From Brugia malayi (lineage: Eukaryota > Nematoda > Chromadorea > Rhabditida > Onchocercidae): DNA of 64,000 nucleotides. The notes under the pieces are model-generated. The model ran no database searches. It saw only the letters and a program-made list of their open reading frames with translations, and was not told the origin of the DNA. Each line of letters starts with the position of its first letter. Position 1 is the stretch's first letter. Of the stretch, positions 12,997 to 26,728 are shown piece after piece. The stretch spans positions 4,564,528 to 4,628,527 of the forward strand of contig NW_025062475.1 in assembly GCF_000002995.4 (NCBI RefSeq), given 5' to 3'. A program made the position numbers and the translations under genes.

Positions 12997-15900
12997 TGTA
13001 TAATAACATGCAAAAAAAAGAGGTAAAATTTAATTAGAAATTATTTAATTTTTCTTCAATGTTATTATTCATCATAATTTAATAAATTTATTCTTTTATG
13101 ATTTATCATCTTTCGTTTTTTTTTTTTTTTTTTTTCTTTTCTTTCTTTTTGATTTTTTTCTAAAAGTTTATTTCTGCCTTTATTTTACTTCATTTCCTTT
13201 TTTTTTTTTTTTAACATACTAACATAATTTAAAAAGCATTTTTCGATGTTTGATTAAATTTTAGCATAGGTTTTTTTTTTTTTTAATTCTTATTCCTATC
13301 TTTTTTTTTTGATTTCTACCATTACCTTTTTTTCTAATACTTCTCTATTGGTTAGAAAATATTATTACTAATTAAGGTTATATATAAGTATTGTAGTTCT
13401 ATAACGTAGATTTATGACACTGCTTAAGAGAAAAAAATTTTTTAATCTTAATTTTTTGATTATGTTTTTCATCACTTTTTTCCATTCATCTATCATGATC
13501 ATGTTTCAGATCGTTTTATGAATATATCAATTTCAACTAATACAATAAGCAGCCATTAGCTACTGATCTATGGCTGATCCATGAAATTGTTAATATTACG
13601 ATTTGATATCCAATTGATAGGTTGACAGTATCATCAATAAAAAAAAGTGAAAAAAAAATGAAAAATAGAAATGGTGCTATTATATTATGAAATAATTTTT
13701 AATATTTAAAAATTTATAAATTTGGATAGAAAAAAATTATCATTATTTCGTTTTGTTTTGTAATTTAATTCTGTTTCATAGTGATGAGATATTTTCTTAG
13801 CTTAAAAATGTTAAAATATGATGAAGGCTGAATTTAAAAATTAGTTGAAACATATATTTAAAAAAAAAAAAATAATAATAATAAAGTCAAATAACAACTG
13901 CCAACATTTTAGATGACATTTTTTAAATATTGAGTAAAATAATAAATGAAATAATTTTTGAAAATGAATGAGTGCAATAAATTAAAATGATTGTATTATT
14001 TAGTATAAAAATGACACACTTTTAAACAATAAATTTTTTTCCGCAAGAAATAAAATATTCTTCAAAAACAAATGAAAAAAAAAAATCAAAGTGAAAAATG
14101 AATAAGAAAAAAATTGTTACTCAATTTTTGATTATTATTAATGCAGTTCAAAATGCTCAAATATTTATTCATTTTGAATTTTGTTATTCGATATTTTTAA
14201 GACAATGCACGAATGATTTTTCTTTTCTAAAATTTATTTTTTAACAACAACATATAGTTATGCTATCTCATTGAAGATAAATCGTATATAATTAATAACA
14301 TGGAAAATGAAAGCAATAAGATGAAAGATTTTATTTAATTAGCATAATTATTAGTGATGAGTCATAAATCATAGATAGATACATTTGATTATTCATAAAT
14401 TATCTGAATGCTATTGAAATCAAATTAACGTACGTATTTCCCATGAGTTTGTTTATTTTTTATAATTTTTTCTGTCAATATATATCAAAAAATTTTTTGA
14501 AATTTAAAAAAAAAAGAGGAAATTAAAAGTTTATTTTTTAAATTAATCAATAATGATCTCATTAATATTTGCACAATATTTTTTAATATAAGTAATGCAT
14601 ATTTGTATAACTCGATCTATAAACATTATTGATCTCAGCAAATAAATGTGATTGTATATGAAATCGGTTATATTCGAAGTCGAAATGCCCTATGCAGTAA
14701 TATTTTGCTAATTAGTATGACAATATTTTAATAATCGATTATTTTGCTTTTAAATTAATGTTAAAAAAAGTTTTTGAAAAATATATCGCACTCATAATTA
14801 TTACAGGGTACTGCAATTATTTCAATTTTTAGCATTATTGTTGCAATAAACATTGGACAAATAAACAAAAATAATAAATGGCTGTATACAACATATAGGG
14901 TTTATTTAGAATTTTCTCCAATTAAAAAAATTCAAAAGAAAAAGTTAAAATTAAAAAAATTTTTCCAATTTTAACAATAGGATATGTGTTGTAGATAGAC
15001 TAAGCTAACACTATTTACTAGGTTTTCATTATTTTCTTTTATTTATAGTAAGTTCTATAAAAAAGTAGCAATTTTTTGTAATGTTTTTTATAAAAACTGA
15101 TTAAATTTATTAATTCATTTAATTAATTTACTGGTAATATACTTCAATCATTTACGATAATATAATTCATTAAGACCAAATGCCGGATACGGATTAAGTA
15201 TGGTTTTTTTTTATCATTTTACTTCTAACATTAAATCAACTTAGTTATTTAGTCTATAGATAAGACGCTTGGTTGATATCATTGAAATTTTTTGTTAGTA
15301 TAATTGATTGATCTCAAATTAATGAAGTTTTTAAATGCTGATACTGTTATCATTAAACTGATATTGCATTAAATGTAGTACTGTTTATCTGTTTATTTAT
15401 TTGTTTGTTTGTTTATTTGCTTACTTGCTTATGCGTAATTAATCTCTTTACATTTTGTTTATGCTTTACAAAAACGTGTATGTGCAGCAAATTTAAAACA
15501 TAATTGGTTTCAAATTTTTTAAACTAACTTATTAATTGTGTATACAATAAATATGTATTTGTGTGCTCTATTTTCTGACTGCTAAAAGTGCTTCAAATAA
15601 TATCGTATAAAAATGCTTTTATATTGTATTACACTGCCACAAATAAAACTTTTTTTCATTTAGAATAATAAATTAACATAATTGAAATTCATGTAAAAAA
15701 AAAAAAAAAAAAAAAAAAAAACATAGGAAATATGAATATAGTATATCATTACTATATATCTAATTGTTATAAATTTTAATTTGAAAATAAACTTTTTCAA
15801 TTGTACAACATTATTAAGTTATCCATTAATTATTAATATAAATTATCATTAGTAATTTAATTACTAAAAAGTATAATTTGTTTACTTACAATAGCGATAC

Positions 15901-17276
15901 ATAATGCAAAAAGACGTCATATCATGCATTTTTTTATTTACAAATTTTACTTGTTTATTAGCAATTAGTTATTATTATTATTTTAATATTTTCTCACATA
16001 GCATTTTATATAGCATGCAATGCAGTAATGCATATATTGCATGCATTCCTCAATAAGTATTACTTTGATCGATGTTGTTAATATTATATTTACTTGCACG
16101 TAACACGCAACTTGCAGTTTATGTCCAATAATCTAATTGGTAATATTGGTAATCATCATTCTCATTTAACGTATATCTTTTTACTCTCCTCACTTCACTT
16201 ACTCTTTATAACACTACACACACATACACATACATGCACACATACATACATATACACATACACAGACAGACACACACACACACGCACATGCACACAAAGT
16301 ACATTGCAATAAATTTGTATTACTTCCCTTCCCCCATGCACCCGCCTGTGCGTACGTACACATACATACATACACATACATAGAGAAGACATACACACAT
16401 ACATGTATACTTACGTATATGTGTGCACTCCAACGGTTGTAATGCTGAAGTAGGATCATACTTGCATGTCATTTTGTACATTTTAAATTATTTGTTAATT
16501 CAGTTTCCGGATTGTTTGTATTATCTCATAGATTTCTTTTTCCGGATTAGTATATTATTTCACATTTTTTGATTCCAAATAATATATTGCTTGGTGTTTT
16601 TGGTTGATAAAAGTTCTAATTTGAAATTTTAAATAATGATGCAAGGATTAGCATGCGTCTTGTTTCTTTTTTTCTTTCTTTTAATTTTTGCATCTAACCT
16701 TTATATTCATTTTAACATTTCAAGGGAAGCGAATTGATCACTACCGTAAATTACGTTCAGTCAGCATTTTGTTGATATTAATCACATTTATGATATTTCT
16801 TATAATATATTATGTGTAATTTGAGATTCTGAAAATTCCGCATGTTTCAGACATTCACGGAACACTCTGTTAGTAATAATAACACTTTTCTTAGTCATAG
16901 TAGTAATTTAACCGCGAGATTAATTCAGTCAATCATTGAATCAAATAATTTCTTTTTTTTTTTTTCATGTCTAACTGCCTTTTTTTTTCAGCTCGTTTAA
17001 CAAGTATGCAGTTTCATTGCTGCATGCAGTTGCACTATCTTCATACTGCACTCAGTAATAGCCGATTTGCACTGATGGCTTCTTCAAAATCAATAATAGT
17101 ACATCCGTTTGTTTTATTTACTCAATTATTGGAGATATACGTGTAGCATTCATTCATTCATATATAAAATGAACCTTTTTACAACGTATTAATACGAATT
17201 TATTCTATTCACTGTTATTTTCTTATTTAGAAATATATGCGAAATATTTCTAGGTGATTCAATCGGATAGTAATCA
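12997..17276. other. AT-rich intergenic region
   Basis: No gene was recognised between the CDK5 activator and the MADF gene. It holds many poly-A/T tracts (for example near 13110, 13200 and 15695-15720), a GTTT-type tract (about 15385-15420), and a short hairpin with perfect nine-base arms (GCATGCAAT ... ATTGCATGC, about 16014-16046). An acceptor-like ...TTTTTTCAG at about 16991 could mark an upstream non-coding exon of the next gene. Confidence 0.5.
16212..16415. repeat. CA/TACA microsatellite
   Basis: Two blocks of (CA)n, (TACA)n and (CACATA)n sequence (about 16212-16300 and 16350-16415) are separated by a short C-rich interval. Open frames on both strands are rich in His/Thr (+) or Cys/Val/Met (-), as expected from a dinucleotide repeat. 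They are not genes. Confidence 0.85.
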
Positions 17277-20200
17277 ATGGAACAAGTCGAAACGGCTGGT
17301 GGTTCAGAAGCAATTTTCGAACTGATCAATATTATACGACAAGATCCGAGTATTTGGGATCGAACATCCACTACATACATTACTCATTTCGATTTAAAAA
17401 TTCATCGATTTGCCGAAATTGCAGAACAGCTCAATTTGGAAGCTGGTTAGTACATTTTCTTCTAAAATAGTTACTTTCGTAATACATCGCTTATAAAAAT
17501 TGAGAATTTGGATTCAGTAATTGAATGAGAATTAGAAATTAGAAGGTGATAGAAGTATATACTGTTATGATCTATTTATAAAAGGTTCTTTTTATGTCAA
17601 AATTAAAGTCCAAAGTATTCTTTTTGCACCTTATTATATGACTTGTTTTACATCTGTAATTACTGAAATATTATACTTACTTTTTTCAAGTGAGAGGACT
17701 GCAGTTAATACTTAAAAAATAGCTGAGGCCAAGATTTAAGATTGTTTTTGAGATAATATGGTTGTTTACCTTACACCATGCTATAACTAACGTTTCATTA
17801 TTAGTGTTATTTGTGCTATCCTATTATTTTTGTAAGAGGAGGTTTTCTTTTTTCACGTTTAAAAAATAAGCAAACAGTTGAACTATTATCGAAATTAATG
17901 CTTGAGATTTTCACTTATAGTTTGCGAATTTTTTATCGTTCATGTAAAATTTCGAATTATTTTTATTTCAGTAACAGCTGAAGTCGTGGCATCAGCATGG
18001 CGTGAATTAAGCGAAAAATATCGTCGACGATTGTATGATGGTAAACGTCGAAATGGTGCAACAAATTGGCCATATTTCGAAGCAATGAGCTTTTTACGAG
18101 ATCAATATGAGTAAGAATTTTATACGATGGTAAATGTCGGAATGGTGCAACAAATTGGCATATTTCGAAACGAAATACTAAGAGTCTTTGTCGACAATTA
18201 TTTAAGGAAACTTAATTCAATTATTTGCCTTCTTTTTTCAGTGTTCTTTGCTAATAATAGTTGTAATAACAGATCTTATCATTGTTACATATCTAACTTT
18301 TCTGATATAACTTACGAGCAGCATGTATACTTGTACTTCAACTCTTTATATTTGTAGACAGACCAAATGGTATCGACCATTAGCGGTAGCACGAGCCAAT
18401 CACTTACCGTCATCATCAAATGTTGCACAGCTGGTGGATACATTCTTAACTGCACAAGCTGTCCTTGATGCTGAGCAAACAATCTCAAAAGCTGTTGAGC
18501 CAATGCTTCCCATTACTTTGTCAGATTCTCTACAGGTTCTTTATTTGGGATTTTCTACCATCATAACATATTTCTTTGCGAAAATCTTTGCAATTAACTT
18601 CCTATGTCCTTCTTTACCAATTCTCAAAGTATTTTTGTTACAACTTAAAAGCATTTTTTTTTTCGTAGAAAAGTACATACTGTTATAGGGTAGCTAGTAC
18701 AAAGGCAATTAGCTATTATCATATGATGAATGATATTATTATTTGCAGTTGTAAGTTCGTCATGTAGTAATACAATTTGATTTATTCATTTTAATTCCGA
18801 ATGTATGCCATCCATTTACTAAAGCTTATTTGTTGCGTATTTCAGCAAAAAGGAGATGCAGTATTAGCTATACCGCTTGGAACTAGTGATGAACGAAGTG
18901 AGTTCAATAATTTATTTAATTTCGTTTCATTTATTCTTTCTCTTTGGTTTAAACTTTGTTTCTAACAGCAACAAGTTACCTTAACTAAGCTATAATTGTA
19001 TTAGAATAAGACTCACAACTCCGTTCTTTTAATTTGTTCTAACTTGCAGAAACTGAATTCACAGCAAAATACGAATTGGTTGAACCCACGTTTCATCCCT
19101 TCACAACCACTGATCAAAATGAATTGAGTGGAAAGTTAGTTCTTATCTTTCTTTCTTTCTTTCTACGTTTCTTTTTTCGATATAATTTCGTTATGTATTC
19201 AGCAGACAAGTTTTTACCTCGGTGATCTTTTCTAATATTATCCAGCTAATTTAGCTGGAGGACAAAAGTTCAGTCTCATATAATAAATTTTGAAGCTTGG
19301 TAATGGATACCGTATTGATCAAAAATTAGATTTTATGTGCTTAAATTGTACCTCATATTGACTAAATCTTTCTACCAAAACATCACTATAAAACATCACT
19401 CTCTTAAATACATAGTCGGATGATAAAAATTCTTCCTTAGATGTTCTTTGTCATATTTTAGTTATAAAAGAGAAGTAACATTTTTTTTCTCATTTCTCTT
19501 GAAATTTATACAAATAATGTTATTTGCCAACTTTTCCCAAAGGAATAATTAGAGAAGTTCTGCTATAATTATTGAGAGTTTATATTTAATTTTGTCGTTT
19601 ATATTTTTCTTCATTTCTTACTTGCAGTTATACAAGAACTGCTTACAGCGTTGATATAGATAACATCGCCATAGCTTCTGCTGCTGATAGTACGAAATCA
19701 CCGGAAAATTATGATGACAAGCAATCAGCATCACCAACGGCATCCGTTGATGGCTTACCGCAGAGCAGTAACAATAGCACTGCGGATCAACCAACACCTG
19801 TTCTTAAGACACGGATACGAACACAGCGCTACGAAGCATACAGAAATCCTCGTCGAATATGGAAACAGCAAAAGCAATCAGTATTACATGTATATTAGCA
19901 TAATATTTATTTATTTTCTCATGTTTCTTACTCCTTCAAAATTACTTATATCGTCATTTAAAATCATTTAAATATTTTTAGGGAGCTATTTTGAATTTCT
20001 ATTCAGAAAAATTTTGAAAACTGATATAATTGTCTAAATTTAAATCGAACTTCTTTATTCCATCTGAAAATTGATAAATTCTTGATATGATGTTTAAGCA
20101 CCAATATTGCAGTATTTTAGCTTTTAGGTTTCCATCAGAAGAATTTAGCTTTCTATTATTATACAATCAAAATTATTAAATCAGGTTAGTCATGCATATA

Positions 20201-21092
20201 CTTAGTTAATTCATTTTTTTGTAGCAAAATTCTGGCACCATTAACAATACGTTTTCTGCTGTTCCAACGGGCGATACAGTTGCAGAGATTTTGCGATCTG
20301 TAGTAAGGCTTTTTTCTCAATCCAAATTTATTTCTTCAAGGAAAAAATTCGAGTTTTTTTATCTAACGATTAACATGTATTAATCAGTTTCAAGTACCGT
20401 ATTATCACTTGCAACAACAGCAACATGTTGCATTTAACATATATCATTCAGTTTTGTTTTGATTAACATATACTATTCAATTTTTTTCCTAATTTTTGGT
20501 TGTAGTTACTCTCTTTATTAAAGTATTTTTTAAAGGATTCTATTTGTTTATGTTTTTTAATAATTTATTTTAGCGAGTTAACCCTGATGGTTTATCATCA
20601 TATAGCTTAAATCCGAATCCTCATCATCATTTGCAACAGCAGCAACATTTCTCACCTCCTGCATTATGCGATAGTTCTTCAAGATGGGAGAATGTTGGTA
20701 GGATGAATAATTTATCTAATCATGTTTTGCTATTATTCGTGTTAGATTTCTGGATTTTTTATCATTTAAAAAAAGCGCAGCAGTTATTCTATACTCCTAC
20801 ATTATAATATTTAACACGCATTTTGCTTCCAAATAATATTAACCTTAAAAACTTTTCAGTTTTTTGAATTTCATAAGTGGATTTTTCTTGGATATTTACA
20901 GGTCGGGTATGGGTAGATATGATGAAAACGATACGATCACCTCAGCTAGCACTAGCAGCACACAAATATATTATGAATACGTTGTTTTCCGTTTTGGAAG
21001 CTGATCAGCAACTTGCTGGTACTGATCCGAATGCGACTCGTATCCGAATTAAAGATAGTGCTCCGCAAATCGAAATTACCATGCATCAGTGA
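17277..21092 (+). CDS. MADF-domain (Adf-1-like) DNA-binding protein
   Basis: Probably a nuclear transcriptional regulator with one MADF (Myb/SANT-like) domain. Nine exons: 17277-17445, 17972-18110, 18358-18535, 18846-18897, 19050-19134, 19628-19880, 20225-20302, 20574-20697 and 20902-21092; all phases agree, giving 422 residues. The MADF domain spans about residues 10-103: it opens with AIFELINIIRQDPSIWDRTS, has the middle motif AWRELSEKYRRRLYDGKRR, and ends NWPYFEAMSFLRDQY. The centre is acidic and Ser/Thr/Asn-rich with a basic patch (KTRIRTQRYEAYRNPRRIWK), then a His/Gln-rich segment (NPNPHHHLQQQQHF). The last exon (WVDMMKTIRSPQLALAAHKY onward) is a C-terminal helical part that may play the role of the BESS protein-interaction motif of insect relatives; that is inference. 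Nematodes have several madf genes and I cannot say which is the orthologue. Confidence 0.85.
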
Positions 21093-22157
21093 TGTTTTTC
21101 TTTAACAGATGCATTCTCAACTTGTGTTAATTTTTTATTTTTTCTTATGCATAATATATATAATACAATTTAGTGGTAGCTAATCTCTCCTTATTTTTAG
21201 ACTTCTCAATTTGATAAATTGATCAAGTTACTACAAAATATGATGCAAGTCTGTAAACTTTCTAAATTTTAGATGAAATTTCGTTACCATTACTTATTTC
21301 TCTTGTTGTCTAAAATCTAAAATAATCTACTTAATAATCTGAAAATAATTTGCAAAATATTTATTAATGAAATAGGAGGAGAGACAAGCTTCCAGTCAGT
21401 GAAAACATGTTGAAATGGAAAATTTTTGTTTTTACTTTCCAAACCTGATCAAACATGTGCAAAGGATGGGAGTTATGCAAGTTGTTGATCATATAACGGA
21501 TTCGTGTAATTTATTGTTATCCATAAAATTTAGTTCATTTAAATGAAAAGTAATAGTTAATGTACAGGATACGCTTATATAATAATAATAATAAAGAGAC
21601 AAAATAAGCGAAAAGATAAACTTCTTAATACAGTCGTAAATAATATTCTGAAAAATTCACGATTTGATAATATAATTTGTTTTTCTTTTCCATATTAATC
21701 TAGAAGTTCTATCTTTACTACTTACTATTTTACTATCGCAGTAGAGAGCTTTGTACATATAAATTATTGTTGTTCGGTGATTTAAAATATTTGCTACACT
21801 TTTTTCTTTGGATCTTTTTTGCTTAGAATTGAAGTTCCAAAAATGGTTTTATATTCATTTATTTGAAAAGTAAATTTCTTCATTTTAATCATCTTAATCT
21901 TTATTTTCTAGAGTAATTATATATATATATATATATATTTTAAATAATATAATGCTAACTGTTATTGACGATAGCCGTCTCGAGTAATTGAGTAATTTTT
22001 GAGTCATTATTTAAACATCCCTCATTTGCTAATCTGATTAGATCTCATTTCTGCTCCTAAGATTTTTTTTGTTTTCACCAAGTCTACTTCTTTTTCTCTT
22101 TATAATTTTTGCCTATACATACAAATATTTGAGCAGTTGTAATAAATATTTATCGAG

Positions 22158-22206
22158 GTCAAACTTTCAATACATGTTTTTGATAAACGTATATTGAAAG
22201 TTTGAC
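22158..22206. repeat. Short perfect inverted repeat (15-base arms, 19-base loop)
   Basis: The left arm GTCAAACTTTCAATA (22158-22172) is perfectly complementary to TATTGAAAGTTTGAC (22192-22206). A perfect 15-base stem is unlikely by chance at this spacing. It may be a small foldback or a remnant of a terminal inverted repeat. It lies about 1.1 kb downstream of the MADF stop, too far to be assumed part of that gene's 3' end. Confidence 0.7.
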
Positions 22207-23159
22207 AATCGAATTTTGCAATATTGCATCGCTGACACAGCATACTTTCTTCAATTTTTAACTGGTCGAAATTCTTTTGTTTCAAATTAAAAAAATCCAG
22301 ACACAAAAATATTTCATACTAACATCCTCAACTATTAATACAAATTATACGTGTAGCAAATTGTGGTTGAAATGATACGAAGTGTCATATAAAGCTTAAA
22401 TCTTGAGAAATTTTCTTACTACCGGATAATCTGAATATTACATTTGGAGAGTTTCTAAACATTATTATCAAATTATATTTAATATTTAAGTATTTATAAT
22501 GTGAGATTGAAACCGAGCGATAGAGTTAGTCCACTTAAAGTAAGATTCTGAATTGATAGGAGCAATGATAGCGCTAGGCAAGCATTCGATTATTAATACG
22601 TGACAGTAAGTGTGAAGATATATTTAATAATGTCAACAAAAAATGGAGGTCAATAGAAAAAGTTGACCTTAACATTTCCGTCGGTTTTAACAAATGGCAT
22701 CCGCAATATAACATTCAAAGTAGTAAGCAATTAGAAATTAGACACTTAATTGTATTTCATTTCTCTCATTTATTTGCTTTTTTGTCATTTCCATCATTTT
22801 GAATAAATCACTGATCATATTGAATAAGAAAGTTCTATTCAAAATTATAATAGTATAACTTTGTAAATAAGGGATCTTAAAATTCCCAATTGTTAAAACA
22901 TAATTTGAAGCTTTTTCGAGATGTACAGAAAATAAATACTATTATTAAAAGAGAGATATTAAAAGTTATTTGTACCGTAAGATACACATTTGATATTCTC
23001 AGTGTTCAAATATTGCAATGATTAAGTTTTCGAAAATAAAACAAAGCAAAAACTGTGTGTTTAAAATTTTTTGATTTGCAGATAGTTTGAAAAAATAAAT
23101 TTTTAAATTTCACAAGTCAAAGATTTTCATCAAACAGATTTTAATAGAAAGAACCTTGA

Positions 23160-23374
23160 TTATTATAGGAAGGTATCATTTGTGACAGTGAGCTATTTTG
23201 AAGTTGAAGGAGAATGCATATATGCTGCGACATTATGCATCAGCAAGAAAATATTTTGACGAAAACAATATTTGAAAATTTTTGAATAATTTGAATTAAT
23301 AGTCATATAAAAAACACTGCGTACACCACTAATAACTTATGACAAATAATTTTCATTTGTTTACTAAATTGAAA
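23160..23374. repeat. Older, deleted copy of part of the inverted-duplication arm
   Basis: This stretch matches 31811-32050 of the right arm in the same orientation, and so matches the left arm (about 25930-26170) inverted. Shared text includes AAGGTATCATTTGTGACAGT and the block with ATATGCTGCGACATTATGCA. It carries substitutions and lacks roughly 25 bases present in the arms. It therefore predates the recent 2.7-kb duplication. Confidence 0.8.
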
Positions 23375-24029
23375 TCTGCTCAATGAACAAAAAGTATCAT
23401 TTTCAGCGATCACAATATCAAAACACTCTGTGAAGCCGCGAATACATTATCAATAAAATTTTGGTATTCAATGTGATGAAAAAGCTTAAACATGAATGAA
23501 ATGAAAATGTTATCTGCTTTTATACCGAATTTTTTTTATCGGAATAATTTCCGTATGACATTTTTGAATTTGAGATTCAAACATTTCTTGCTATACCATA
23601 TTTATTAATTTCTAATGTTCGCTACCGGAATTCTTGATTGCAAAAACTGTAATATCAGTTCATTAAAATTACACAAGTCTTCAATTTCGTTAAATGATTT
23701 TCGTTTCAAGAGTCTGTGAAGGTTTTGTCGCTATTCGGGAATTTCCGACTGTCATTTTGCTTAATGCTTCCACGAATTCAGTCTTTCTATTTCCAAATGA
23801 TAAGAACACATAGATGATGAATATTCAAGCTTTCATGGAATAGATAGGTTTAATTACCTAAATTTAAAATTTTTATTTACACTAATCAGAAACTAAAAAC
23901 TGTTGAATTATTCCAGTGAAACGTTTAAAAAATTTTTGTTTAAAAGTTTGCAGTGTGGAAATGTTCTGAAGCCATAAGTTACTACAATCAAAGATTGCAA
24001 TAAAAAGTTGCAATTGTATGGAGGGTTTT

Positions 24030-26728
24030 GATTTGTTTAATTAATAATATTGGGAGAGGCGTTTGATCGCAGGGAGATTGGTTGGATGTAAATGTAAATG
24101 CGTGAGGTAACAGAAATATAATCCAAGTTCTTTATTAGCAGAAGTAATAGGACAAAACGTTGATAGAGAACAATTGAAATTGGAATCGTCGGTCCTTGGC
24201 GATAAATTACACATATCCCAATCTTTTAACAAGGGTGATCCTTATATAGCAATTATCTTATATTATATATGTTAAAATATGGGATTAGTTTATAATTAGA
24301 CATTTTTATACAAATGATGATAGTAAGTAACTTTAACAATAGGTTTAAAAATGCATATCACGATGAATTAAATGGATATCACGAAAGAAAGTACAATGGT
24401 TTGTCCAGACATTATGATAAGTGGCTACTATGAGTTGCAATAGACATTACATGATAGATGCTCATAGTATATGAATTGATATAAGATCAAAAGTTAATTG
24501 AATTGTAAAGACATCAATGGATTGCTATATTAAGTATTGTTAACATTTATTTAGTGCTTTGCGATGTTTAAATCCACGACAGAGGTCCAGTTCGTAACCT
24601 TTTGCCATTTAGTTCAGTTTTAATTCCTGTGAGGTCTAATAATCAAATGGTTCTACCAATAAATTTCTTAAATATTATGAAGTGAAAATAACCAAAATAT
24701 ACCGAAAAAATTTTTTTAAAGCTTCAAACATAACTACGACAGTGAATTTCAAGCATAACTACGCAATGAAACAAAGTGAAATAATGCATAAACTAATTAA
24801 CTTTGATTGGAAAAAAAAACTACGGAAATACAGATATTTATTATGTAAAATATGTTTTTTCTTTTAATTCTTTTTCTAAAAAAAAAAAAATATTTTTGTG
24901 AATTTAGCTATCAGATTCGCTTACCTATAATATTTTTTTGTATCATACAAAAAATATCCTTTTCTGAACTGTAAAGAGCATATCATCCCGCGTGTAAAAA
25001 TAGATTGAATAAATTTTGAACTGATATTAAATAAGCAATTAAATTATGCAGATTAGAAAAATGAATGAGAAAATATCATCGTTAGTGAACTTTCTGCTTA
25101 CTTTTAATAATTGTTGCCAGCTTATTTGATTATTATTTGATCTTATGATATTAGTTATGAGATCTAATATCTTCATTTCTCGAACTAAATTCAGATTCAC
25201 GAGAATTTTTTCAGGACAGATAAATAAAAATCATTTTTTAAAAACAATTTCATTACGGATCGCATTTTGGTAACTCATAAGAATCTGAAAACTTCAGAAA
25301 TAGTTTCAGTTTGCAATAAAATCTGTCATATTTGAAAACAAAGTAAATATGATTAGCGGAGGAAACACTTCAAATGCAACCGATAGCAAATATTCAAAAA
25401 TTGTCCAATAACTCTGTTTAATTTTTGTTTTCTTTTCTCATAAATTATTAAAAAGGTTTATGTAAATTTTTGGAAAAAGCATCTCTCAAGACAAAATTGA
25501 TCGTAACAAACTGACATTATTTGTGCATACACTGAAACATTCGTATTCGTTCTTCATTGGAAATAATTGATGCTATTTTTATGAGTACTACTATCAGTAT
25601 TAATTAAAAAAACTGATCACAATAATCACTATACGACAAATAACAAATTCCTATTCAGCACAAATTATTCCAATGCCGGTTTTTGAGCCAGTAATTCTGT
25701 TTGTGAATATCTTTAGCAATTTGTCGTCATTCATTTAGCTCAGAAATTTCGCAAAATCGTATGAGCACCAACAAAAATAGCTAAAAATTTAATATGATTT
25801 AAATCTTTGTGTTATTTTAAGCTCTATCGAAAGTCTTATTAATTTGAAAATGAAATATTATATAAGGCACGACGTATGAGATAGAATATTATGGTAATTC
25901 GGGTATTTGCCATCTTTCGAAAAATCCAATTTCAATTTAGTAAACGATTGAAAATGTCAACAAAATGCACAAATAATTTTATTTATCTGTCATAAGTTAT
26001 TAGTGGTGTACGCAGTGTTTTTTATATGACTATTACTTCAAATTATTCAAAAATTTCAAAATATTGTTTTCGTCAAAACATTTTTTTGATGATGCATAAT
26101 GTCGCAGCATATATGCATTCTCCTTCAACTTCAAAATAGCTCACTGTCACAAATGATACCTTCCATAATCGTTTTTAATATTTTATACCAAATTATATGA
26201 AATTTTTTGACTCAAACCTACCTATCAACAATTAATGAAACTTTTTAAATTTTGCCTATTGAATCCAGTTTATTTCATTGCGGCTTACAAGATTCGAAAC
26301 ATTTTATCAGTAATTATGATAGTGAAGGTTAAAATTCAATTCAAAAGTTTTCTGATAAGCTTGAAATTTTGGTCTAACTGACTGTCGATATATAGTAAAA
26401 ATAACTTAATTGAGATCTCCGATAATAAAGTCAAAGTGGAATAGGAACTTAAAACATTGATGTTTGAATTTTATCTATTCATTTATGTTTTCAGGAGTGA
26501 TCGAAGGCTATCACTCATATTTGGGAATTTTGAAAAATGAGAAAAATCTTTCACTTTTTGCTACTTTCTACCCTTTGTTTATTTCCTATAGAAGGTACGT
26601 CGCTTAATACAACTTCTGCAATTAAATTTTGATTTTTTTCTTCCCATCTGATTAATTTAATCTTACTGATTTAACATAATTTAGGAGAAAAAAATGATGA
26701 CAGTTACGATGAAACTTGCAAAAGTTTG
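24030..26728 (+). repeat. Left arm of a 2,699-bp inverted duplication
   Basis: Each position p pairs with 57982 minus p in the right arm (31254-33952) on the opposite strand. Three separate anchors keep this sum exactly, so there is no net insertion or deletion across 2.7 kb. Only scattered base differences were seen, two in one 189-base stretch. The outer edge is abrupt at 24030; the inner edge falls in exon 2 of the orphan secreted gene. The arm therefore contains that gene's whole upstream region, exon 1, intron 1 and the first 44 bases of exon 2. The short open frames in the arm (24041-24232 and 24682-24867) recur in the other arm only because the DNA is duplicated. Confidence 0.9.

Larger units (their letters stand above)
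21093..24029. other. Intergenic region left of the inverted duplication
   Basis: No gene is supported. It contains a (TA)n tract (about 21919-21941), a 15-base perfect hairpin (22158-22206) and an old partial copy of the duplicated sequence (23160-23374), all listed separately. The rest is AT-rich, unique-looking sequence. Confidence 0.5.

Noticed and set aside
16195..16459. Cys/Val/Met-rich minus-strand frames
   Set aside because: They are translations of a CA/TACA microsatellite.
24041..24867. Two short frames (61 and 63 codons) that recur identically or nearly so at 33115-33300 and 33750-33941
   Set aside because: The repetition is explained by the inverted DNA duplication. Both frames are AT-rich with poor coding character and no recognisable domain.
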